64,000 bases of DNA from Citrobacter amalonaticus (GTDB lineage Bacteria; Pseudomonadota; Gammaproteobacteria; Enterobacterales; Enterobacteriaceae): contig NZ_JAGTXM010000005.1 in assembly GCF_018252635.1 (NCBI RefSeq), positions 186,001 to 250,000 on the forward strand, read 5' to 3'. The notes under the pieces were generated by a model. It was not told the origin of the DNA and did not search any database. It was given only the letters and a program-made list of their open reading frames with translations. A program made the translations under genes and the position numbers. This document shows, piece by piece, positions 41,688 to 50,541 of this stretch (position 1 is its first letter; each line of letters opens with the position of its first letter).

Positions 41688-41900
41688 TTACAGGCTGGTT
41701 ACGTTGCCAGCTGCCGGGCCTTTAGCGCCGCTTTCGATGGTGAAGGAAACTTTCTGACCTTCATCCAGAGATTTGTAGCCATCGTTCTGGATAGCAGAGA
41801 AGTGTACGAACACGTCTTTAGAGCCATCGTCAGGAGTGATGAAGCCGAAGCCTTTGTCAGCGTTGAACCATTTTACGATACCAGTCATTTTACCGGACAT
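41688..41900 (-). CDS. cspA: cold-shock protein CspA
   Basis: This 70-residue single OB-fold RNA chaperone is the major cold-shock protein of enteric bacteria. The nucleic-acid-binding motifs KGFGFITP (RNP1) and VFVHFSAIQ (RNP2) are present, and the sequence is almost identical to E. coli CspA. Its position next to yiaG and its long 5' leader identify it as cspA rather than one of the other csp copies. Confidence 0.96.
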
Positions 41901-42061
41901 AGTGTATTACCTTTTAAAAAATAAGTGTGCCTTTCGGCGATATGGCGTGCTCTACAGATTTTTTAAGCGTTAAGGAAATGCGCACTACGAGGGGTATCAA
42001 CGATAACTCTTGAAGGGGACTGCCTTACTAAACTGCTTTAATGGTCTGTACGTCAAACCGT
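41901..42061 (-). promoter_or_regulatory. cspA 5' leader (cold-shock thermosensor mRNA)
   Basis: The minus-strand sequence from about 42061 to the cspA start closely follows the E. coli cspA leader. It begins ACGGTTTGACGTACAGACC (cold box) and runs through CGAAAGGCACAC near the ribosome site, about 160 nt in all. In E. coli this leader folds differently at low temperature and allows efficient translation. The promoter lies just upstream, at about 42062-42110. Confidence 0.85.
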
Positions 42062-42172
42062 GGGACGCATTAACGCATGTAACGCCAGGTGATGCAACTG
42101 TTATTTTTCTCCTTGCGGGTTAACTGGTCAGAAAACGGCCCTGTATCAGGACCGTTCATCAACCTTTGTCGA

Positions 42173-42463
42173 CTACTCCATCAACTGTTTACTCAATGCC
42201 GGGTTAGCTTGTATCAGTCGCATCAGCTTCAATTCTGTACTGGAGGGTTTAACGCGTTTTGATTCCCACTCCTGTACCAGTGCAACCGTAACGCCTAACG
42301 CTCTGGCGAAATCATCTGTCTTAAGTCCGCTCCCTCGTCGTAGCTGTTCAAACTCGCTAAAGGGACTTGGCTTATGTGTCAGGGCGATTTTTGATGATTC
42401 TTCTTTAAAAACAATTTGTTCCAGGCTGCTCAGCAGCTCAAACATCGGATCTTTAGATTCCAT
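42173..42463 (-). CDS. yiaG: HTH-type regulator YiaG
   Basis: This 96-residue protein with a Cro/C1-type helix-turn-helix (about residues 42-62; DDFARALGVTVALVQEWE) belongs to the YiaG/NadS-like HigA-type family. The ATG at 42463 follows GAGGAG and gives MESKDPMFELLSSLEQIVF, like E. coli YiaG; the frame is open 14 codons upstream. No toxin gene is adjacent, so it is a stand-alone regulator. Its targets are unknown. Confidence 0.9.
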   Translation of the reverse strand: MESKDPMFELLSSLEQIVFKEESSKIALTHKPSPFSEFEQLRRGSGLKTDDFARALGVTVALVQEWESKRVKPSSTELKLMRLIQANPALSKQLME

Positions 42464-42719
42464 TGAGAACTCCTCTAAATCACACTGCGGGATCGTGAAT
42501 TTCATCGAAGCCTGTTAAGAATAGTCGTAAATACGAAAGCGCGGGGAGCGTCACAGTTTCGCAGAGGGACAAGACTCGTTTCAGCGACGAGGAGACGGCG
42601 GATTTGTAGCTTGCTAACGATCTGATTACGGGCACTATATTTCTTGTCGTAATGAGAAATGTAAAGATTACGAAAATCTGACTATTTCCTGGCAGGCGAT
42701 TCCCTGCCAGGACGGAAAA

Positions 42720-44090
42720 TCAGGCTTTTTGCGCGGCGTGAGTCGACGATTCTGCCGGTGTTGATGCGCCAGCAAACTGGCGTTTACCTGCCCAGTACTT
42801 CACCATCAAAGCGAAGGCGGACACCAGTGCCGGAATCGCCAGGAAGGTAAAGATAGTTTCGAACGCGAGTTGCGCCTGCATCAGGAAGGCGCCGCTAAAC
42901 GCCCCGAGGATGCCGCCAAACCGACCGAGACCTAACATCCACGCCACGCCTGTCGCACGGCCCTGCGTGGGGTAAAAACCCGCCGCCAGCGCGGGCATGG
43001 ACGATTGCGCACCGTTCATGATTGTCCCGGCGATAAACACCATTACGCCCATGAGCACCAGACTGCTGGTGGAGAACCCGACCAGGCAGACGAATACCCC
43101 GGTCAGCAACCAGCCTACCGCCACCACTTTGTTCGGGTTGAATTTGTCCATCAGCGCACCCAACGCCAGGACGCCAATTCCACCACCCAACGGGAACAGG
43201 GCGGTAATGATGGACGCCTGGCTCAGCGTGGCCCCTGTCTCACGGATCAGCAGCGGCAGCCAACTGGTCAGCAGATAGAAGATCAGCAGGCCCATAAAGT
43301 AGGTCAGGCACAGCATCACCGTGCCCAGCGCATAGCGTGGCGAAAAGATAACGCCCAGCGCCGATTTCTCTTTAATCTGGCCGGTTTCTCGCAGGACAAA
43401 GTGCGTCGCTTCCGGCAGCGGGGCAATACGGCGCAGAATCGTGCCAATCTGCTGTTGTGATTTGTTCTTAACCACCAGATAACGGGCCGACTCTGGCAGC
43501 AGGAAAATTAACACCACTGCCAGCGCCAGCGGCATCACGCCGCCGAGGATCAGAACGCTTTGCCAGCCGTAATGTGGGATCAGCCAGGCGGAGACAAACC
43601 CGCCCATGGATGAGCCAATCGGGAATCCGACGAACATCAGATTCACCAGCAGCGCGCGACGGCGTTCTGGCGCATATTCGCTCATTAACGTAGCGGCATT
43701 CGGCATCGCCGCTCCCAGGCCCAGGCCGGTTAAAAAGCGCAGTGCGGTGAGTTGATTCAGCGTACTGGCAAAAGCGGTAAGCAGGCTGAAGCTGCCAAAC
43801 ACCAGAATCGACATGATCAGCACTTTTTTGCGCCCGATACGGTCAGCCATTGGACCCGCAGTGAGCGCTCCCACGGCAAGCCCCACCAGTGCGGCGCTCA
43901 TGACCGGGCCGAGCGCGGATTTCTCCACGCCCCACTCCTGAACGAGATCGGAGGCGATGAAGCCGATTATTGCGGTATCGAAGCCGTCCATCGCGACGGT
44001 CACAAAGCACAGCACGAGGATCATCCACTGGTATTTTGAAAAAGGATGCTCGTTAATAAACGCTTGAATATCAGTCGTTCTGTTTGTCAT
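42720..44090 (-). CDS. aromatic acid:H+ symporter (AAHS family MFS)
   Basis: This 456-residue permease has twelve predicted helices and the AAHS signature near helix 1 (CFVTVAMDGFDTAIIGFIAS), as in PcaK, BenK and MhpT, plus the MFS loop motif GPMADRIGRKKVL. Likely substrates are hydroxybenzoate- or benzoate-like acids; the exact one cannot be read from sequence. No aromatic catabolic gene is nearby, and E. coli K-12 has no gene here. The upstream region carries boxes like those bound by IclR-family PcaR-type regulators. Confidence 0.85.
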   Translation of the reverse strand: MTNRTTDIQAFINEHPFSKYQWMILVLCFVTVAMDGFDTAIIGFIASDLVQEWGVEKSALGPVMSAALVGLAVGALTAGPMADRIGRKKVLIMSILVFGSFSLLTAFASTLNQLTALRFLTGLGLGAAMPNAATLMSEYAPERRRALLVNLMFVGFPIGSSMGGFVSAWLIPHYGWQSVLILGGVMPLALAVVLIFLLPESARYLVVKNKSQQQIGTILRRIAPLPEATHFVLRETGQIKEKSALGVIFSPRYALGTVMLCLTYFMGLLIFYLLTSWLPLLIRETGATLSQASIITALFPLGGGIGVLALGALMDKFNPNKVVAVGWLLTGVFVCLVGFSTSSLVLMGVMVFIAGTIMNGAQSSMPALAAGFYPTQGRATGVAWMLGLGRFGGILGAFSGAFLMQAQLAFETIFTFLAIPALVSAFALMVKYWAGKRQFAGASTPAESSTHAAQKA

Positions 44091-44534
44091 GCGGTCATTC
44101 CTGCGAAAGCAACGCGGGGGACAGAGGGCGTTTTTATTTTCTCCACCGTAAGCGTTAGGATTAGTTGTGCGATTATCGAACGTTTATTCGTTAATCGTTC
44201 AATTAATCAAAACATTGAAGCCCGTGTTCGGCAATCACCCCCCCAGAGGTTAACGTGCGATAATCGTACGAATTGCCTCTTCATTGGCAGTCTGAACAAT
44301 GAAAACCTATTAAAATCATATGACTACTTCCTGATAATGCCTCCATGGGAGAGACGGTAAATGTGATGCAATTAACAATAAAATAACAATCCACTCATCG
44401 CCCTTTCGCCATGCGAATTTCCGCCACAAGATTACGCGGAAGGGGTATCCTGCGAGCCTGACCTGGACTATCCTTGTAAGCCGTAAGGCACGCGTGTTGC
44501 GCTGTGCGCATTTTTGGGTGAAAGGAGTATTAAA
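44091..44534. promoter_or_regulatory. AAHS transporter/yiaF intergenic region with IclR-like boxes
   Basis: GTGCGATTATCGAAC at 44167-44181 is the exact complement of GTTCGATAATCGCAC, the 15-bp site I recall for Pseudomonas PcaR. A second, GTGCGATAATCGTAC, is at 44255-44269, and a weaker GTTCGGCAATCAC lies at 44226-44238. All are upstream of the transporter. The rest of the spacer should hold the yiaF promoter; no gene was seen. Confidence 0.6.
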
Positions 44535-45245
44535 ATGGCGACAGGTAAGTCCTGCTCTCGCTGGTTTGCGCCTCTTGCGGCGTTGTTAATGGTAGTTAGC
44601 CTGAGTGGGTGTTTTGATAAAGAAGGCGATCAGCGTAAAGCGTTTGTCGATTTTCTACAGAATACGGTGATGCGTAGCGGCGAACGCCTACCCACCCTGA
44701 CCGCCGATCAGAAAAAACAGTTTGGTCCGTTTGTTTCTGATTACGCGATTCTGTATGGCTACTCGCAGCAGGTGAACCAGGCGATGGATTCCGCGTTGCG
44801 TCCGGTTGTTGATAGCGTTAATGCCATCCGTGTGCCACAGGATTATGTGACGCAACGTGGGCCGCTGCGCGACCTGAACGGTTCTCTCGGCGTACTGGGC
44901 CAGCAGTTGCAAAATGCGAAACTGCAGGCAGATGCGGCGCATGGCGCGCTGAAACAGGCCGATGACCTGAAGCCGGTGTTTGACCAGGTGTATAAGAAAG
45001 TGGTGACGACGCCAGCAGACGCGCTGCAACCGCTGATCCCGGCCGCACAGATCTTCACTCAGCAACTGGTCCAGGTGGGTGACTTTGTCGCGCAGCAGGA
45101 TACACAAGTGAGCTTTGTGGCGAATGGTATTCAGTTCCCGACGTCGCAACAGGCAAGTCAGTACAACACATTGATAGGACCGCTGGCCTCGCAGCATCAG
45201 GCATTTAATCAGGCCTGGACCGCGGCGGTAAACGCCATTCAGTGA
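44535..45245 (+). CDS. yiaF: DUF3053 lipoprotein YiaF
   Basis: This 236-residue protein has a lipoprotein signal ending in VVSLSGC (Cys near residue 26) followed by a helical Gln/Ala-rich domain. The length equals E. coli YiaF; the function is unknown. The ATG at 44535 follows AGGAG; the frame opens seven codons upstream. It converges with ghrB across a hairpin. Confidence 0.92.
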   Translation: MATGKSCSRWFAPLAALLMVVSLSGCFDKEGDQRKAFVDFLQNTVMRSGERLPTLTADQKKQFGPFVSDYAILYGYSQQVNQAMDSALRPVVDSVNAIRVPQDYVTQRGPLRDLNGSLGVLGQQLQNAKLQADAAHGALKQADDLKPVFDQVYKKVVTTPADALQPLIPAAQIFTQQLVQVGDFVAQQDTQVSFVANGIQFPTSQQASQYNTLIGPLASQHQAFNQAWTAAVNAIQ

Positions 45246-45248
45246 TGA

Positions 45249-45285
45249 AGCTGCCGGGCAGGCGATAGCGCCTCCCGGCTGTTTT
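45249..45285. terminator. terminator between yiaF and ghrB
   Basis: GCCGGG plus AGGCG pair with CGCCT plus CCCGGC around a short loop with one bulge, followed by GTTTTTG on the plus strand. It serves yiaF and perhaps the convergent kgu operon. Confidence 0.8.
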
Positions 45286-45287
45286 TG

Positions 45288-46262
45288 TTACCCCGCCACC
45301 TGCGGGTTCACGCAGTTCTTCTCGACCTTTCCTTGTAGCGCATCAATCAGGTTATCTACCGCACAGGCCGCCATGTTATAGCGCGTCTCGTGGGTGGCTG
45401 AACCTATATGCGGTACCGCCACCACGTTACTCAGCGACAACAACGGTGAATCAACCGGCAGTGGCTCTTGCTCAAACACATCCAGACCGGCAGCGTGGAT
45501 CTCGCCCTGTTTGAGGGCGGCAATCAGCGCGTCTTCATTGACCACCGGGCCGCGTCCGGCGTTAATGAAGATGGCAGAGGACTTCATTTTGGCGAACTGT
45601 TCTGCGCCAAACAGGTGGTGCGTTTCGTCGGTCAGCGGCAGGATCAGGCAGACAAAATCTGACTCCTGTAGCAGCGTATCGAGGTCACAGTAGCGGGCGT
45701 TGAAGCGTTCCTCCGCCTCCTGATGGTGGCGGCGGGCGTTGTAGAGAACCGGCATGTTGAAACCGAAGTGGGCACGCTGCGCCAGCGCAAGCCCAATACG
45801 TCCCATTCCGACAATCCCCAGCGTTTTGTGGTGCACATCGATACCAAACCAGTCTGGGCCAATGCTGGAGGTCCATTCGCCGGCTTTCACGCGCTCGGCC
45901 ACTTCCACGACGCGGCGAGCAGTCGACAGCACCAGCGCCATGATCGTATCGGCAACGGTTTCTGTCAGTACGGTTGGCGTATGCATCAGCAGTACCTTGC
46001 GTGCGTTCAGCGCATCCACGTCGAAATTATCATACCCGACGGAGATCGTTGAGGTTGCACGGAGCGCCGGCATTTTCTCCAGCAGCGCGGCATCGACGGT
46101 TTGGCTGGAGCCCAGCAGACCTTCGGCACTGGCAAAGGCTTGCGCGTGTTGTTCAACCGTCTGTGGGCTCAGGTTCGGCACCTGGGTAACGGTGAAATGT
46201 TCTTCCAGGCGATGCAGTAAATCGTCAGGTAACGCTTTGTAGAGAATAATGGACGGCTTCAT
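45288..46262 (-). CDS. ghrB: 2-ketogluconate/glyoxylate/hydroxypyruvate reductase GhrB (KguD role)
   Basis: This 324-residue D-isomer-specific 2-hydroxyacid dehydrogenase has the Rossmann motif [14 protein letters not shown] and the catalytic triad R237, E266 and H285 (checked by coordinate). The E. coli enzyme reduces glyoxylate, hydroxypyruvate and 2-ketogluconate. Here it is the last gene of kguE-kguK-kguT-ghrB, the position of kguD in Pseudomonas, so it probably reduces 2-keto-6-phosphogluconate or 2-ketogluconate to the gluconate form. The ATG at 46262 was chosen by family start; the frame opens 25 codons earlier, inside kguT. Confidence 0.94.
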   Translation of the reverse strand: MKPSIILYKALPDDLLHRLEEHFTVTQVPNLSPQTVEQHAQAFASAEGLLGSSQTVDAALLEKMPALRATSTISVGYDNFDVDALNARKVLLMHTPTVLTETVADTIMALVLSTARRVVEVAERVKAGEWTSSIGPDWFGIDVHHKTLGIVGMGRIGLALAQRAHFGFNMPVLYNARRHHQEAEERFNARYCDLDTLLQESDFVCLILPLTDETHHLFGAEQFAKMKSSAIFINAGRGPVVNEDALIAALKQGEIHAAGLDVFEQEPLPVDSPLLSLSNVVAVPHIGSATHETRYNMAACAVDNLIDALQGKVEKNCVNPQVAG

Positions 46263-46284
46263 ATGACTCTCCATGAGGTAAAGT

Positions 46285-47565
46285 TTATGCGTGGCGTGCG
46301 CCAACCGGGACGTGCTGATTATTAGCAGGCTTAACAATCAGAGTTAGCCATACTGAGGCGAAAAGCGCTACCCCCATAAAAATGTAAGAGGCGGACGGGC
46401 TGCCGGTGGCACCGTTGAGGTAACCGACAAACCACGAACCGAGGAACGAGCCCAGCGCGCCCATACTGTTGATTAGCGCCATCGCGCCACCGGCAACGTT
46501 GCGCGGCAACATCTCCGGAATGATAGCGAAAAACGGGCCATACGGGGCGTACATCGCCGCACCGGCAATCACCAGCAGGGTATAAGAGGCCCAGAAGTTA
46601 TTCGCGCCGACGGCCCAGGAACCGATAAAAGCACAGGCGGCAATCAGCAGCAGAGGCCAGACGAACAGCTTACGGTTCTGCAGTTTATCCGAGGCCCAGG
46701 AGGCGATAATCATCGCCACGGTGGCCGCCAGATACGGTACAGAGGAGAGCCAGCCCACTTCGACCATTCCCAGATTCGCGCCGCCTTCGCGGATGATGGA
46801 CGGCAGCCACAGCACGAAGCCGTAGACGCCAATACTCCAGGTGAAGTATTGCATGCACAACAGGATCACATTACGGGAGCGGAAGGCTTCGCCATAGTTA
46901 CGTACCGCTTTGATCCCCTGCTGTTCCTGCTCGAGTTGGGTCTGCAGCGCGGTTTTTTCCGCTTCGCTCAGCCAGCCGACCTGCGACGGTTTGTCTCTGA
47001 CCAGCACCCACCAGCAGAAGGCCCACAGAATGGCGGGAACCCCTTCGATAATAAACATCTCACGCCAGCCGAGCGCCTGGATAAGGTAACCGGACACCAC
47101 TGACATCCACAGGACCGTCACCGGGTTACCAAGGATCAGGAAGGTGTTCGCCCGCGAGCGCTCCGATTTCGTAAACCAGTTACTGATGTAAATCAGCATT
47201 GCTGGCATGACGGCGGCTTCCACTACGCCAAGAATGAAGCGAATGGCAGCCAGTGCCGGGATATTGCTGACCATCCCGGTCAACGATGCGCATCCCCCCC
47301 ATAAAATCAGGCAGACAAAGATCAGTTTACGCACGCTCCGGCGTTCAGCATACACCGCGCCAGGGATCTGAAAGAAGAAATAGCCGAGGAAGAACAGGGC
47401 GCCGAGCAGGGATGAGATCCCTTTGGTGATGCCAAGATCGTCGTTAATGCCCGCGGCAGACGCGAAGCTGAAGTTTGCACGGTCAAGATACGCCAGGCTA
47501 TACGTGATAAACACGATAGGCATGATGTACAACCAGCGTTTTGCTGCATTTGTTGAGTTTGCCAT
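46285..47565 (-). CDS. kguT: 2-ketogluconate transporter KguT (MFS, ACS family)
   Basis: This 426-residue MFS permease belongs to the anion:cation symporter family, close in type to gluconate/galactonate/2-ketogluconate carriers. The helix 1 motif [15 protein letters not shown] and loop region [13 protein letters not shown] are typical. The ATG at 47565 follows AGAGGT; a TTG two codons earlier is less likely. It lies 22 bases from ghrB and 67 from kguK. The substrate is inferred from operon context. Confidence 0.85.
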   Translation of the reverse strand: MANSTNAAKRWLYIMPIVFITYSLAYLDRANFSFASAAGINDDLGITKGISSLLGALFFLGYFFFQIPGAVYAERRSVRKLIFVCLILWGGCASLTGMVSNIPALAAIRFILGVVEAAVMPAMLIYISNWFTKSERSRANTFLILGNPVTVLWMSVVSGYLIQALGWREMFIIEGVPAILWAFCWWVLVRDKPSQVGWLSEAEKTALQTQLEQEQQGIKAVRNYGEAFRSRNVILLCMQYFTWSIGVYGFVLWLPSIIREGGANLGMVEVGWLSSVPYLAATVAMIIASWASDKLQNRKLFVWPLLLIAACAFIGSWAVGANNFWASYTLLVIAGAAMYAPYGPFFAIIPEMLPRNVAGGAMALINSMGALGSFLGSWFVGYLNGATGSPSASYIFMGVALFASVWLTLIVKPANNQHVPVGARHA

Positions 47566-47632
47566 AATCAACCTCTGTTGTTTCTGCCGCCGCTGTCTGT
47601 AGGGTACAGGGGGGCGTTATCATTACGTAAGG

Positions 47633-48571
47633 TTATTCGCCTAACGTTTCACGTGTGGGTAAGCCTTCGCTGTCGCCCTGTACCTGAATGGCCAGAGCGC
47701 CAATTTTGTTGCCGCGCGTGACGGCTTGTTGCAGCGTACGACCTTCCAGCAGGGCGCTGATGACGCCGACCGCAAAGCCATCGCCGGCACCGACCGTATC
47801 GACCACGTTGTCCACTTTGACCGGGGCAACGCTGCCTTTCTCGCCGTCGGCGGTTTTAAACCAGGCGCCGTCTGCGCCCGTTTTCAGCACCACCGCTTTC
47901 ACGCCGTGGCGAAGATAGAAATCAGCAATCCCTTCCGGCGTCTGTTGTCCGGTTAAAATCATCCCTTCTTTGAGACCCGGTAACACCCAGTCTGCCTGGA
48001 ATGCGAGGCGATTCAGTTTCTCAACCATCTCGGCTTCACTTTTCCACAGGACGGGTCGCAGGTTGGGGTCAAATGAGAGCGTCTTCCCCTGGGCTTTCAT
48101 GGTGCGCGCCGTGTGCGCCAGCAGTTCATAGGAGCTGGCGGAAAGTGCTGCGGCCACGCCACTCAGATGCAGATGGCGGGCGCTGGAGAAGTACGCCTCG
48201 TTGTAGTCCGCCACCGAAAGATGGCTGGCGGCGGACCCTTTGCGGAAATATTCCACAATGGGATCGGTTCCATTTTCAACTTTAGATTTTAGCTGAAAGC
48301 CGGTTGCATAGCGCTCATCGAGGGTGACTCCCCGCGCATCAATACCCTCTTTTTTCAGTGAATTGAGAACAAAGCGACCAAAACTGTCGTTACCTATGCG
48401 GCTCACCCAGCCGACCTTCAGACCCAGCCGCGCCAGGCCGGTGGCGACGTTCAGTTCGGCACCGGCAACGCGCTTGATAAACTGCTCGACCTCGGCCAGA
48501 TCGCCGGTCTGTGTCGCCACAAACATCGCCATTGCTTCGCCGATCGTGATGACATCCAGTGAATGCTTCAT
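47633..48571 (-). CDS. kguK: 2-ketogluconate kinase KguK (PfkB family)
   Basis: This 312-residue PfkB/ribokinase-family sugar kinase has the C-terminal signature DTVGAGDGFAVG with the catalytic Asp near 264 and the N-terminal substrate region GGAELNVATGLARLG-like (AGAELNVATGLARLG). Within the kgu operon it should phosphorylate 2-ketogluconate to 2-keto-6-phosphogluconate. 2-Keto-3-deoxygluconate kinase (KdgK) is a close relative and the main alternative, but the neighbouring kguE, kguT and ghrB favour KguK. It starts three bases after kguE ends. Confidence 0.85.
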   Translation of the reverse strand: MKHSLDVITIGEAMAMFVATQTGDLAEVEQFIKRVAGAELNVATGLARLGLKVGWVSRIGNDSFGRFVLNSLKKEGIDARGVTLDERYATGFQLKSKVENGTDPIVEYFRKGSAASHLSVADYNEAYFSSARHLHLSGVAAALSASSYELLAHTARTMKAQGKTLSFDPNLRPVLWKSEAEMVEKLNRLAFQADWVLPGLKEGMILTGQQTPEGIADFYLRHGVKAVVLKTGADGAWFKTADGEKGSVAPVKVDNVVDTVGAGDGFAVGVISALLEGRTLQQAVTRGNKIGALAIQVQGDSEGLPTRETLGE

Positions 48572-48574
48572 GCC

Positions 48575-49324
48575 TTACTCCTTACGTAACAAATCGACGT
48601 AGTGGCGGGTAACCGCAGTCAGATCGGCCCCTTCCAGCGGGAATTCAATGCCGCGAGGAACGTCGGTGGGCAACAGATTGAGCAGTTCGAGCCAGCGAGG
48701 CTCTGCCTGGTCCGGGGGAACGGCGCGATAGCTGCCATGGTGCCCGGTGGCGGCTTTAACGTGAACATAGCCGACTGACCCCGCCAGTTGACGAGCGGCC
48801 TCTTCCGGCGAATCGCCCACCCACAGCCAGTTGCCCATATCAAACGTCAGTTGCACCGGCAGCGTATGTTGCTGACAGGCGACGTTAAAACGTCGCATTG
48901 GGGCCAGTCGTCCGCAGGCGGTCTGGTCGTTTTCGACGACCAGCGCCATACCGCTGCTTTCCAGCCAGTCGCGCAGGGTGTCAAACTGCTCTGTGTGGAC
49001 AAAATGGCCCAGTGAAACCTTCAGCCACAGCGCGCGCAGCGTTTGCGCTTCCTGAAGCAATAACGGCAGTTGCGGATTAAGAGCACCATCTTCCATGAAC
49101 AGCGGTTGTGGCGCGGAATAGCAGGCCAGCAGATCGAAGCATTCGATAGCTGAAGCCAGTGTGGTCAGGGCGCTGAGCTCAGCGTCAGTAAACAGTTCGC
49201 GGCGAATTTCGACGCCGTCTGCACCTGCACCGGCAATGACCGGCAGCATCGCGGTTTGTCCGCCGGCAGCGCGGACGGTGTCGTATCCGTAGGCGGCGGT
49301 GACCACCATCATTTTTCTTTGCAT
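48575..49324 (-). CDS. kguE: KguE, TIM-barrel epimerase/isomerase-like protein
   Basis: This 249-residue protein is a xylose-isomerase-like TIM barrel of the AP_endonuc_2 fold. Motifs include GADGVEIRRELF near the N-terminus, VENDQT, and the metal-ligand type pattern FDMGNWLWVGDSP and VHVKAA. The biochemical role of KguE is not firmly established even in Pseudomonas. The ATG follows GGAG. It is the first gene of the operon, 117 bases from the divisive LacI-family gene upstream. Confidence 0.82.
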   Translation of the reverse strand: MQRKMMVVTAAYGYDTVRAAGGQTAMLPVIAGAGADGVEIRRELFTDAELSALTTLASAIECFDLLACYSAPQPLFMEDGALNPQLPLLLQEAQTLRALWLKVSLGHFVHTEQFDTLRDWLESSGMALVVENDQTACGRLAPMRRFNVACQQHTLPVQLTFDMGNWLWVGDSPEEAARQLAGSVGYVHVKAATGHHGSYRAVPPDQAEPRWLELLNLLPTDVPRGIEFPLEGADLTAVTRHYVDLLRKE

Positions 49325-49362
49325 AGGAACTCCAGAACTAACGCTATTGTGATAACGCTAGA

Positions 49363-49376
49363 TGGAACCGGTTCCA
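49363..49376. promoter_or_regulatory. LacI-family operator of the kgu operon
   Basis: TGGAACCGGTTCCA is a perfect 14-bp palindrome 39 bases upstream of the kguE start. It is very like the Pseudomonas PtxS operator TGAAACCGGTTTCA. It lies downstream of the ptxS-like gene and upstream of kguE, where a repressor would block transcription. Confidence 0.8.
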
Positions 49377-49424
49377 AAGAAAAGCGTGATGTGTCGAAAT
49401 TATGATCGCCATCACGAAGGAAAA

Positions 49425-50441
49425 TTAACGGGCGGTGGAACCGCGAACGATCAGTTCGCCGGAAAAAACCTGTTCATGAATGGCATCGCTACCGCCTTCA
49501 ATCCGTCGTACCACCTGTTCGACGGCGGCATAGCCAATCTGCCACGTGGGCTGTTTCATGGTCGTAATCCCGACGCCAGCCAGTTCGGCCCATTCCAGTT
49601 CATCGAACCCCAGCAGGCCGATGTCGCTGCCCCAGTTGAGGCCAATGCGTTTCAGCGAGCGGGCGACCTGAAGGGTGAGCGCACCGTTAGCGGAGATCAC
49701 CGCCTTGCGCATCCCGCGGTGCTGCTGGTGAAACTGGCGCAAGGTATTATCGAGTTGCGCATTCTCGGAAAGCGGGACTTCGGCGTTTTCGGCGACAACG
49801 CCCGGATAGCGAGCAAGCGTAGCCCGAAAGGCGCTCAGTCGTTCACGGCGGGTATTGACCATTCCCAGCGGTTCACTGAGAAACAGCAGAGCCTCAAAGC
49901 CTTGTTCAATCAGATGTTCGGTGGCGGTGGTGGCGGCCTGGGTGTTGTCCAGTCCGACGACGTCGCAGGCAAAGTCTGGGATTTTTCGATCGATCAGTAC
50001 CATCGGCAACGCGGACTGTTGCAGGCGATTCAGCCCCTCTTCACGCATCCCCACGGCGTTGACCACAATGCCTTCGACCTGATAACTGCGCAGCAGATCG
50101 AGATAGTGCAACTCCTGGTTCACCTCGTTATTGGTGTTACAGACCAGCGGCGTAAAACCTTTCTCGCGACAGGCGGCCTCAATACCGCTTAAGACGTGAA
50201 CAGAATAGGGGTTGGTGATGTCGGCAATGATCAGACCGATCAGGCGGGTGCGACCTCGTTTCAGGCCACGGGCCATCAGGCTGGGACGATAGTCGAGATC
50301 GGCAATGGCTTTTTCAATACGCGCCAGCAGGGCATCGGAGAGCAGGTGTTTTTCGCCGTTGAGGTAACGCGAAATACTGGTTTTACCGGTTTTTGCCGCT
50401 TTCGCGACATCGCTGATGGTGGGGCGTGCTGGTTTTGCCAT
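49425..50441 (-). CDS. ptxS: LacI-family repressor, PtxS-like
   Basis: This 338-residue regulator has an N-terminal LacI helix-turn-helix (about residues 7-30; TISDVAKAAKTGKTSISRYLNG), a hinge helix (SLMARGLKRGRTRLIGLI) and a periplasmic-binding-type effector domain. It is upstream of kguE in the same orientation, with a perfect palindromic operator between them, as in Pseudomonas ptxS-kguEKTD. The likely effector is 2-ketogluconate. The ATG at 50441 was chosen by family start; the frame opens 19 codons upstream. Confidence 0.85.
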   Translation of the reverse strand: MAKPARPTISDVAKAAKTGKTSISRYLNGEKHLLSDALLARIEKAIADLDYRPSLMARGLKRGRTRLIGLIIADITNPYSVHVLSGIEAACREKGFTPLVCNTNNEVNQELHYLDLLRSYQVEGIVVNAVGMREEGLNRLQQSALPMVLIDRKIPDFACDVVGLDNTQAATTATEHLIEQGFEALLFLSEPLGMVNTRRERLSAFRATLARYPGVVAENAEVPLSENAQLDNTLRQFHQQHRGMRKAVISANGALTLQVARSLKRIGLNWGSDIGLLGFDELEWAELAGVGITTMKQPTWQIGYAAVEQVVRRIEGGSDAIHEQVFSGELIVRGSTAR

Positions 50442-50507
50442 GGGAAGTTCTCTCGCCTGAAAGTGAGAACACCTTAACGCGAAAATTGACGATGGCAAGT
50501 TGATTCA

Positions 50508-50535
50508 TGCCGGGTGGTAACATCGCCACCCGGCA
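50508..50535. terminator. terminator hairpin after yiaD
   Basis: TGCCGGGTGG (50508-50517) pairs exactly with CCACCCGGCA (50526-50535) around eight bases, just beyond the yiaD stop and before the ptxS promoter. Confidence 0.75.
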
Positions 50536-50541
50536 CGACCG

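Noticed and set aside
42173-42463. yiaG considered as the antitoxin of a toxin-antitoxin pair
   Set aside because: No small toxin-like gene lies on either side; the neighbours are cspA and the AAHS transporter on their own promoters.
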